Shown: one piece after another, positions 1 through 6,223 of the stretch
Numbering within the stretch: position 1 is the first letter of the stretch
How the letters are laid out: each line of letters starts with the position of its first letter
Assembly (NCBI RefSeq): GCF_013395055.1
Contig: NZ_CP058349.1
Location: 3,719,501-3,783,500 of the forward strand
Direction of reading: 5' to 3'
Source of the DNA: Pseudomonas sp. ABC1
GTDB taxonomy: Bacteria > Pseudomonadota > Gammaproteobacteria > Pseudomonadales > Pseudomonadaceae
Length of the DNA: 64,000 nt
Program-made: the position numbers and the translations under genes
The notes under the pieces: generated by a model
Database searches by the model: none
Told to the model about the DNA's origin: nothing
Seen by the model: only the letters and a program-made list of their open reading frames with translations

Positions 1-521
1 CCGGTGCCGGTGACGTCGCCGATGCCCGGTCCCTTGGCCAGGGAAGACTGGCGCGAGGCTTCGTCGAATTCATAGAGGATGCCCAGGCGTCGGCCGAGGG
101 CGTTGAGCGGGTCGCTGGCCACCTGCAGGGTCAGTGCGTGGCGCTCCTTGATCTCCTTCAGGCGTTCGGGCACCTGCGGGCTGATCGCCACCAGCGGTAC
201 GCCGCGCTCGCGCAGCGCAGGTTGCAGATTGCGCTCGTAGTAGGGGATGGCGATGTTGCAGGCCGGGCAGCCGGCGAAGCGGAAGAACACCAGCACCGCC
301 GGGCCGTTGGCGATCAATGCTTCCAGCCCCAGCGTGCCGCCCTCGACCGGCGCCAGGCTGAACGGTTCGAGGCTGTCGCCGACCTTGACGAAGCGCGCCG
401 GGTCGGCCTGCTCGACCAGGGTGCGGCGCTGGTCGATGTTGATCTTCAGGGCCTCTGGTGCCCAGGTGCGTTCGCGCTCGGCGTGCAGGTCGGCCAGCAA
501 CTGGTTGATCGATTCGCTCAT
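1..521 (-). CDS. Peroxiredoxin-like (AhpC/TSA, redoxin) family protein, 3' end cut by the window
   Basis: About 173 residues are visible and the stop lies left of the window. The fold is thioredoxin-like: the stretch FFRFAGCPACN near residue 82 places a CPAC pair where peroxiredoxin-like proteins keep their reactive cysteines, followed by a region that reads PLVAISPQ as in AhpC/TSA proteins. A peroxide or disulfide reductase role in the cytoplasm is inferred from family; no signal peptide is present. The start overlaps the stop of the upstream monooxygenase gene as ATGA, so the two are translationally coupled. Such a partner could remove peroxide leaked by the flavin monooxygenase. It is the last visible gene of the asf-like operon. 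Confidence 0.8.
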   Translation of the reverse strand, partial: MSESINQLLADLHAERERTWAPEALKINIDQRRTLVEQADPARFVKVGDSLEPFSLAPVEGGTLGLEALIANGPAVLVFFRFAGCPACNIAIPYYERNLQPALRERGVPLVAISPQVPERLKEIKERHALTLQVASDPLNALGRRLGILYEFDEASRQSSLAKGPGIGDVTGT

Positions 522-1861
522 GCCACTTCTCCTTGTGTGCGGCGCAGGGTGTTGCGGTTGGCCGGGACGGCCAGTCCGAAGTTGTCGCGCAGGGTCTTGC
601 CGCTGTATTCGCGGCGCAGCAGGCCACGTTCCTGCAGCACCGGCACCACCAGCTCGGTGAATTTCTCCAGGCCATCGGGCAGCAGCGAGTTGACGATGAA
701 GCCGTCGGCGGCGCCTTGTTCGAACCAGTGTTGCAGCGCATCCGCCACCTGCTGCGCGGTGCCGACGAAATCCCGGCGTGGCTGGGCCACGCGCAGTGCT
801 ACCTCACGCAAGGTCGGGTTTTCCTCGGCGACCAGCTTGAGGATGCGCTCGGCGAAGCCACGGCTGCTCTCCTTGCCCAGCGCTGCCAGGCTGTCCTGGG
901 CGGGGAAGGGTGCGTCCGGGTCGTGGGCGCTGAAGTCGTAGTCGTTGAACGGGCGGCCGAGGGCGGTGATGGCTTCGTCCAGACTGACCAGCTCGACCGC
1001 CTGGCGGTAGCGCTCTTCCACGTCCTGCTCGTCGCGGCCGACGATGGGGCGGATGCCGGGCAGGATGTACAAATCGTCCGGGTTACGCCCGGCCTCGGCG
1101 GCGCGGCGTTTCAAGTCCTGGTAGTAGTCGCGGGCTTCTTCGAAGGATTCCGGACTGACGAAGATCGCATCGGCGTTGCGCGCGGCGAACTCGCGTCCGT
1201 CCTCGGAAGTGCCGGCCTGGAAGATCAGCGGCTGGCCCTGGGGCGAGCGGGCGATGTTCAGCGGCCCCTTGACCGTGAAGAACTCGCCCTGGTGGCCGAG
1301 CGTGTGCAGTTTGCCGGGAGTGAAGAAGGTACCGCTGGTCTTGTCGCGTACGAAGGCGTCGTCTTCCCAGGAATCCCACAGGCCCTTGACCACCTCGACA
1401 TGCTCGCGGGCGATGCGGTAGCGCAGCGCGTGCGGCGGGTGTTCGGCTTTGCCGAAGTTGTCGGCAGTGCCGGACAGCCAGGAGGTGACCACGTTCCAGC
1501 CGGCGCGGCCGCCGCTGATATGGTCCAGCGAGGCGAGCTGGCGCGCCACCTGGAACGGCTCGGTGTAGCTGACGGTGATGGTCGCCACCAGGCCGATGTG
1601 CTCGGTCACCGCTGCCAGTCCGGAGAGTACGGTCAGCGGCTCGAAGCGGTTGAGGTAGTGCGGGCTGGATTTCTCATGGATATGCAGGCTGTCGGCGATG
1701 AAGGCGAAGTCGAACTTCGCCGCCTCGGCCAGTTGCGCCTGGCGTTTGTAGAAGGAGAAGTCGACGCTGGCGTCGGCCCGCGCGTCCGGGTGGCGCCACT
1801 CGCCCCAACCGTGGCCGACGCCGTGGATCATGGCGCCGAGTCTGATCTGTCGCTTGCTCAT
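518..1861 (-). CDS. LLM class flavin-dependent monooxygenase (NtaA/SnaA/DszA type)
   Basis: The 447-residue protein has the full length of the NtaA/SnaA/SoxA/DszA branch of bacterial luciferase-like monooxygenases. It starts with IRLGAMIHGVGHGWGEWRH and carries the branch signatures HISGGRAGWNVVTSW near residue 138 and PQGQPLIFQAGTSEDGREFA near residue 207. These enzymes use reduced FMN and oxygen to cleave C-S or C-N bonds of small organic molecules. The gene lies in an asfABC-like operon, so oxidative release of sulfite from an organosulfur compound is the likely role, but the substrate cannot be read from sequence. No flavin reductase is adjacent; reduced FMN would have to come from elsewhere, or from the flavoprotein/ferredoxin pair of the same operon. 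Confidence 0.88.
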   Translation of the reverse strand: MSKRQIRLGAMIHGVGHGWGEWRHPDARADASVDFSFYKRQAQLAEAAKFDFAFIADSLHIHEKSSPHYLNRFEPLTVLSGLAAVTEHIGLVATITVSYTEPFQVARQLASLDHISGGRAGWNVVTSWLSGTADNFGKAEHPPHALRYRIAREHVEVVKGLWDSWEDDAFVRDKTSGTFFTPGKLHTLGHQGEFFTVKGPLNIARSPQGQPLIFQAGTSEDGREFAARNADAIFVSPESFEEARDYYQDLKRRAAEAGRNPDDLYILPGIRPIVGRDEQDVEERYRQAVELVSLDEAITALGRPFNDYDFSAHDPDAPFPAQDSLAALGKESSRGFAERILKLVAEENPTLREVALRVAQPRRDFVGTAQQVADALQHWFEQGAADGFIVNSLLPDGLEKFTELVVPVLQERGLLRREYSGKTLRDNFGLAVPANRNTLRRTQGEVA

Positions 1862-1880
1862 GCTGTGGGTTCCTCTCGAT

Positions 1881-2867
1881 TCACTGGGGTTGGGTGTGGC
1901 TGATGGGCAGGCTGTCGGGCAGTTCGCGCACTGTGTTGAAGCTGGCGTCGAAACCCTGGGACACGTCCACCGGACGCGTCAGCACGCCTTCCGCGAGGTA
2001 GATGTCGGCGGTCTTCTGCAAGCCGTCGATGACCTGCGCGGTGATCGCCACCGGGCGGAAGTCGGTGTTGCTGGCCGAGGTCAGGTGCACCTCGAGGGGC
2101 AGGCCGGTGACCTTCGCCTGGGCCCTGGCATAAGCCTCGGGGTGCTGGTTCACCCATTGCCAGGCGCGGTCGAGGCGCTGGACGAAATCGTCCAGTTGCA
2201 CACGTTTGTCAGCGATGGCCTGACTGGTGGCGGCCAGGTAGAGGTGGTTGCTCAGCAGGTCGTCGCCTTTGCGCAGGATGCGTGCGCCGTTCTGGGTGAT
2301 GGCGATGGTGGTGTACGGGTCCCAGGTCGACCAGGCATCGGCGTTGCCGCTTTCCAGGGCACTGCGGGCGTCGGTGGGCAGCAGGTTGACAAAGGTCACG
2401 TCGGCGGTTTTCAGCCCGGCATCCTGCAACGCACGGATCACCAGGTAGTGGCCGATGGAGCCACGGTTGGTGACGATGCGCTTGCCCTTGAGGTCGGCCA
2501 CGCTGTGCAGCGGGGAGTCCTTGGGTACCAGGATGGAGGTGCTGAAACGCCCGTCGGCATGGGTGATGGCGATCACCTTGAGCGGCGCTCCAGCACCGAG
2601 GGCGAACACATAGGGCGCATCGCCGAGGGCACCGACGTCCACCGCGCCGGCATTGAGCGCTTCGCCCAGCGGCGCGGCGGCGGCGAACTCCGACCAGTCG
2701 ATGCGGTAGGGCAGATTGTCCAGCTCGCCGGCGGCGTCCAGCAGCAGCTTGAGCGAGGACTTCTGGTTGGCCACGCGCAAGGGCTGCAAGTCGGCGGCCA
2801 GCGTAAGCGGCGAGGCGAGCGCTAGGGCAAGGCCGAGCAGCGCAATCAGGGATGGGCGGATCGACAT
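1881..2867 (-). CDS. asfC: Periplasmic substrate-binding protein, sulfonate/nitrate/taurine type (AsfC/SsuA-like)
   Basis: The 328-residue protein has a cleavable signal peptide (MSIRPSLIALLGLALALASP, then a cleavage site near LAADLQ). The mature part is an SsuA-type binding protein: LRVANQKSSLKLLL, SEFAAAAPLGEALNAGAVDV, GDAPYVFALGAG and the SNADAWSTWDPY-like segment all fit the aliphatic sulfonate family. The start at 2867 is favoured by AAGGAG just upstream; the frame stays open beyond it through the repeat array, which is not coding. No permease or ATPase lies in this operon, so it is an orphan. An SsuBC-like pair without a binding protein sits at 24383-25975. The order flavoprotein, ferredoxin, binding protein matches asfABC of Pseudomonas arylsulfonate metabolism. 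Confidence 0.8.
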   Translation of the reverse strand: MSIRPSLIALLGLALALASPLTLAADLQPLRVANQKSSLKLLLDAAGELDNLPYRIDWSEFAAAAPLGEALNAGAVDVGALGDAPYVFALGAGAPLKVIAITHADGRFSTSILVPKDSPLHSVADLKGKRIVTNRGSIGHYLVIRALQDAGLKTADVTFVNLLPTDARSALESGNADAWSTWDPYTTIAITQNGARILRKGDDLLSNHLYLAATSQAIADKRVQLDDFVQRLDRAWQWVNQHPEAYARAQAKVTGLPLEVHLTSASNTDFRPVAITAQVIDGLQKTADIYLAEGVLTRPVDVSQGFDASFNTVRELPDSLPISHTQPQ

Positions 2868-2900
2868 GGGGAAGCTCCTTCTAACTTGAAATGCTGTGGT

Positions 2901-3238
2901 CGTCCCGTGCAGGCGGGGACCCAGGTACGCGGTGTTGCGGCTGGCGCATGGATTCCCGCCTTCGCGGGAATGACTGGGGGATAGGGCGCGTCTGTTGGCA
3001 GATTGGAATGCCATCGCAGTTCCACCGCCGCCGTCCCCGCGAAGGCGGGGACCCAGGTGCGCGGTATGGCGGCTGGCGCATGGATTCCCGCCTGCGCGGG
3101 AATGACGGTGGGACAGGGAACGTCTATTGGTCGGTTGGAACACCTTCGCAACCTCACCGCTGTCGTCCCCGCGAAGGCGGGGACCCAGGTGCGCGGTATG
3201 GCGGTCAGCGCATGGATTCCCGCCGATGCAGGTGTGAC
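2901..3238. repeat. Tandem array of about 131-bp units with two palindromes each (dRS3-like)
   Basis: Two full copies and one partial copy lie head to tail between the ferredoxin and binding-protein genes. Each unit opens with GTCCCCGCGAAGGCGGGGAC (2902 degenerate, 3033, 3165), continues with CCAGGTGCGCGG, and ends in ATTCCC(N8)GGGAAT (2952-2971, 3084-3103, and a decayed copy from 3216). The starts are 131 and 132 bp apart. The second palindrome has the same layout as the dRS3 elements of Neisseria. A related 34-bp unit occurs twice near 15165 and 15455. The array is inside an operon, so its hairpins could affect transcript stability or attenuate downstream expression. Confidence 0.85.
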
Positions 3239-3256
3239 GGAGAGACGATGGGGCCT

Positions 3257-3628
3257 TCATGGCTTGCCGAGACCATCGATGGTGCCGCTGCGAAAGCCGG
3301 CGGCACGGCGGAACACCTGGCCCATGCGCCATTGCTGGTTGCTGTAGGTGCCGGCCCATTCGTCCCAGCCCGAGTGGCGCCGGTACTGGCCGAGGGTGCC
3401 GGAGGCCAGCGCCTGTACCTCGTCGATGCCCAATGGGCGTTCGCAGTCGTGGCCGACATAGAGGGCGTCGGCCGTGCAATACAGCTCGCACTGGTAGCAG
3501 CTCTGGCAATCCACCTGGCGGGCGATGACGGGATGGCCCTCGGCACTGATGTCGAACACGTTGCCGGGGCAGACCTCGACACAGCGGTTGCAGCCGTCGC
3601 AGCGCGACTGGACGATGACTTCGATCAT
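3257..3628 (-). CDS. asfB: Two-cluster ferredoxin (AsfB/AprB-like)
   Basis: The 123-residue protein has two cysteine motifs, CDGCNRCVEVCP near residue 10 and CQSCYQCELYC near residue 41. The spacing suits two [4Fe-4S] clusters as in the beta subunit of adenylylsulfate reductase. The C-terminal 70 residues (LGIDEVQAL, YRRHSGWDEWAGTYSNQQWR) are a tail that could wrap around the flavoprotein. The start at 3628 is an ATG that overlaps the stop of the flavoprotein gene as ATGA, so the two subunits should be made together. In the asf locus of Pseudomonas the ferredoxin follows the flavoprotein, which supports the name. It probably carries electrons to or from the flavoprotein in the cytoplasm. Confidence 0.82.
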   Translation of the reverse strand: MIEVIVQSRCDGCNRCVEVCPGNVFDISAEGHPVIARQVDCQSCYQCELYCTADALYVGHDCERPLGIDEVQALASGTLGQYRRHSGWDEWAGTYSNQQWRMGQVFRRAAGFRSGTIDGLGKP

Positions 3629-5247
3629 GCCGGCAACTCCTGGGGTTCTAGCCGTTGCGGGACAGGGGCTTCCTCGCGGCGCACCCAGACGCGGTCGAGG
3701 CCGCCGGTGGCGAGGCGATAGGCGAGGCTGTCGTCGGTCTGCGGCAGGTCGCTGCGAAAGTGCAGGCCACGGCTTTCCTTGCGTTCCAATGCGGCGCGGT
3801 AGCACCAGCGGGCGGTGGCGACCAGGGCAGCGCTCTCGCGGTTGCGCACCTGTTCGTTGGCTGCGCCGCCGAGGTGGCGACGCAGGTCGTCCCAGGCAGC
3901 ATCGAGGGTGGCCAGAGAGTGCTGGAGTTTCTCGCCGGTGCGGAAGAAGTTCTTCTCTAGCGGCAGCATCTCGTTGCGCACGGTTTCACTGATACGCGCT
4001 GCATCGCCACTGTCCGGGCGCGGCGCTTCGCTGGGGCGCAGGCCGGCCTGGCCGATGGCGTCCACGGGTTCGTCCAGGCGTCGCCCGGCGCGTTGCGCCA
4101 GGGCGGCGACGGCGCGTCCGGCCCAGATACCCGAGGACAGCGCCCAGGCGGCATTGACCGCGCCGCCGCCGGTGTTGGCGCCGGCCACCAGCACGCGGGT
4201 GGCGCTGTCGCCGATGGCGTAGAGGCCGGGCACGTGGGTCTGGCAATGCTCGTCGATCACCCGCAGGCCTCCGGTGCCACGGATGGTGCCCTCGGCGCGC
4301 AGGGTGACTTCGAAGGGGCGCTCGTAGGGGGCTAGGCCGGCACGGTCGAACAGCAACTGCACGTTGGGGGAGATTTCCGGCAGTTGTTCGCGGATGTCTT
4401 CCGGCGTGTGGTGCAGGTTGCAGTACACCGGCCCGCGCAGCAGCGCCTGGGCCAGCCCAGCGGTGCGCATCGATGGGTCCGGGCCTTCCACCGGCGCCAC
4501 CACCTGGCCGCTGGCGTCGTAGTAGGTGGCGAAGGAGTAGATCATGCTGCGGGTCATGCCGGTGTGTGCCTGGGCAACGCAGTACTCGCGCGAGAACTCC
4601 ATGCCGGACAGCTCGGCGCCTGCTTCGGCGGCCATCAGGAAGCCATCGCCGGTGTTGTTGCCGCTGCCGAGCAGGTGCGACCTGAAGGCACAACCGCCTG
4701 CCGCGAGAATCACCCCGGCGGCGCGGACCTGCCAGGCCCGGCGCTGGCGGGTCTGCCAGCCGCGTGCGCCGCCGATCGAGCCATCGGCGCGGCGCAGCAG
4801 CTCCAGCGCCGGGCTGTGGTCGAGGATGGTGACACCGGCCTGCTCGATGCGTTGGCGCAGGGCACGCATGTATTCCGGACCGCGCACCGCGCCGTACCAG
4901 GTCTTGCCGTGCTCGTCGGTGCCGAAGTCGTACCAGGGGGCCAGGGTCGGCAGCCACTCCCAGGTCTCGTCGAGGATGCGTCGCATCCAGCGCTTGTCGG
5001 CCAGCCCCAGTGTGGGGATGGCGCGGGTCTCCACCGCGCTGTCGCGCTGCTCCGGCTCGACCCACCAGTGCCCCGGCCCGGCGGCGGCGGTGACGCCGCT
5101 GGTGCCGCAATAGCCCTTGTCCACCAGCACCACTTCGGCCCCCGCCTGGCGCGCCGCCACCGCCGCCCAGGCACCGGCCATGCCGCCACCGACGATCAAG
5201 ATGTCGGTATCCAGTTCGAGTGTGGGCAGGGGAGGTACATCGGACAT
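3625..5247 (-). CDS. asfA: FAD-dependent reductase, AprA/fumarate reductase-like flavoprotein (AsfA-like)
   Basis: The 540-residue protein begins with a dinucleotide-binding loop, ILIVGGGMAGAWAAVAARQA (about residues 15-34). It continues with the succinate dehydrogenase/fumarate reductase/AprA-type flavin regions GTSGVTAAAGPGHWW and GTGGLRVIDEHCQTHVPGLY, and GANTGGGAVNAAWALSSG near the FAD pyrophosphate site. A C-terminal helical domain (RTGEKLQHSLATLDAAWDDL) is typical of the family. The start at 5247 is chosen because AGGAG lies 8 nt upstream; an earlier in-frame ATG at 5280 lacks this. It is the first gene of the operon and is preceded by one of the four shared AT-rich promoter blocks. It resembles AprA but the absence of sat or aprM nearby argues against true APS reduction. 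Confidence 0.82.
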   Translation of the reverse strand: MSDVPPLPTLELDTDILIVGGGMAGAWAAVAARQAGAEVVLVDKGYCGTSGVTAAAGPGHWWVEPEQRDSAVETRAIPTLGLADKRWMRRILDETWEWLPTLAPWYDFGTDEHGKTWYGAVRGPEYMRALRQRIEQAGVTILDHSPALELLRRADGSIGGARGWQTRQRRAWQVRAAGVILAAGGCAFRSHLLGSGNNTGDGFLMAAEAGAELSGMEFSREYCVAQAHTGMTRSMIYSFATYYDASGQVVAPVEGPDPSMRTAGLAQALLRGPVYCNLHHTPEDIREQLPEISPNVQLLFDRAGLAPYERPFEVTLRAEGTIRGTGGLRVIDEHCQTHVPGLYAIGDSATRVLVAGANTGGGAVNAAWALSSGIWAGRAVAALAQRAGRRLDEPVDAIGQAGLRPSEAPRPDSGDAARISETVRNEMLPLEKNFFRTGEKLQHSLATLDAAWDDLRRHLGGAANEQVRNRESAALVATARWCYRAALERKESRGLHFRSDLPQTDDSLAYRLATGGLDRVWVRREEAPVPQRLEPQELPA

Positions 5248-5315
5248 GCGAGAGGCTCCTGGGGTGGATTCGTGAGGCACCTCCGCCAGGCATGGGGTCG
5301 GTCTGTGGATGAAAG

Positions 5316-5372
5316 GTAGAGCTATTAAAAACCGCTGTGAAATTATTTTTGGCTCTATGCTAATTTCTTATT
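5316..5372 (-). promoter_or_regulatory. Shared AT-rich promoter block, copy 1 (upstream of asfA-like operon)
   Basis: In the direction of transcription the block reads AATTAGCATAGAGCCAAAAA, then TAATTTCACAGC, then TTTTTAATAG near the expected -10. It aligns without gaps with the copies at 13189, 26030 and 32005. No good -35 hexamer sits 17 bp before the -10, so an activator is expected; a LysR-type protein such as CysB is the natural candidate for a sulfur operon. The start codon of the flavoprotein lies about 70 bp downstream. Confidence 0.65.
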
Positions 5373-5459
5373 TTTTATAATCACAAATCTATTTTATGTG
5401 TTTGTTGTATTTATTGGCTGTGCGTCAAGCCACCCGTTCCTGGCATGACGCACATGGCC

Positions 5460-5480
5460 GTAGGGTGCGCCGTGCGCACC
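5460..5480. repeat. REP element, left flank of the RAYT gene
   Basis: The sequence GTAGGGTGCGCCGTGCGCAC forms an imperfect hairpin (GGTGCGC with GTGCGCACC). The same unit occurs at 6120, 6182, 8690, 8725, 38999 and 54867. The copies around the transposase gene are the expected substrates or progeny of that enzyme. Confidence 0.8.
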
Positions 5481-5592
5481 GAACGAATCCCGAAGTTTTC
5501 TGTGATGTGGCGCGCATTCCTGGACGAATCAGGCTGTCGCTTCTCTTTCCACGGGCTATGTTTCCGGAAGGTTGGTGATCGGAGAGAAGGCA

Positions 5593-6117
5593 ATGCCCAA
5601 CTACCGTCGTGCCAGGGAAGGCTCGCTGTTCTTCTTTACCCTGGTGACCGCCAGGCGGCGGCCGCTGTTTGAACAGGCGAAGGTGCGGCAGGCTTTGCGC
5701 GAGGCCGTTCAGCATGTCTGCCGGCGCTATCCCTTTGGTATTCATGGTTGGGTACTGCTACCTGATCATCTGCACTGCATATGGGAATTGCCCGACACGA
5801 ACTACTCCAGGCGCTGGTCGATGATCAAACGCCTGGCCAGCCAGACATTGTCATCGCCCGTGTTCATGCTTTCCGCCAGCCAGTGCGCCAGGCGTGAGGC
5901 CGGCTTGTGGCAGCGTCGCTTCTGGGAGCACCGTATTCGCGACGGGAGCGACTACCAGCGGCATATGGACTACCTGCACTGGAACCCGGTCAAGCATGGC
6001 CTGATCGGGCGTGTGGCCGACTGGCCCTGGTCGAGTTTCCATCGTCTGCAACGCGAGGGTATCTATCCGCTGGAGTGGGGTGGCTCGGGAGTGGAGACGG
6101 GGGATTTCGGTGAGTGA
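5593..6117 (+). CDS. REP-associated tyrosine transposase (RAYT, Y1_Tnp family)
   Basis: The 174-residue protein has the hallmarks of the IS200/IS605-like Y1 transposases associated with REPs. FFFTLVTARRRPLF opens the domain, LLPDHLHCIWELP near residue 57 holds the HxH-type metal site, and YLHWNPVKHGL near residue 134 holds the catalytic tyrosine. The C-terminal VADWPWSSFHRLQREGIYP is also typical. The start at 5593 has GGAGAGAAGG just upstream; two earlier codons in frame are less well placed. REP units flank it on both sides (5460, 6120, 6182), and more copies lie elsewhere in the window. RAYTs are single-copy, immobile or slowly mobile enzymes that cut and spread REPs. It is the only plus-strand gene in this part. 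Confidence 0.93.
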   Translation: MPNYRRAREGSLFFFTLVTARRRPLFEQAKVRQALREAVQHVCRRYPFGIHGWVLLPDHLHCIWELPDTNYSRRWSMIKRLASQTLSSPVFMLSASQCARREAGLWQRRFWEHRIRDGSDYQRHMDYLHWNPVKHGLIGRVADWPWSSFHRLQREGIYPLEWGGSGVETGDFGE

Positions 6118-6119
6118 GC

Positions 6120-6203
6120 GGTGCGCATGGCGCACCCTACGAAAAGGCGTTATCCAGCGTGATGCTTGATCGTGGATGGCCGTAGGGTGCGCCGCGCGCA
6201 CCG
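6120..6203. repeat. Two inverted REP elements, right flank of the RAYT gene
   Basis: GGTGCGCATGGCGCACCCTA at 6120-6141 and GTAGGGTGCGCCGCGCGCAC from 6182 face each other with about 40 bp between them, a BIME-like pair. They lie between the transposase stop and the end of the convergent TonB receptor gene and may also act as a transcription stop for both. Confidence 0.8.
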
Positions 6204-6223
6204 GGGAGCGCCCGGTAGCGGTT

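Noticed and set aside
2901..3238. Tandem repeats as a possible CRISPR array
   Set aside because: Units are 131 bp, contain two palindromes each, and the whole unit repeats rather than short repeats with different spacers; no cas genes.
1881..3509. An N-terminal extension of the binding protein through the repeat array
   Set aside because: The frame is open but the translation repeats with the DNA units; the signal peptide and AAGGAG place the start at 2867.
3625..5247. True dissimilatory APS reductase (AprAB)
   Set aside because: The flavoprotein and ferredoxin look related to AprAB, but gene company (binding protein, monooxygenase, redoxin) and lack of sat/apr accessory genes fit asfAB better.
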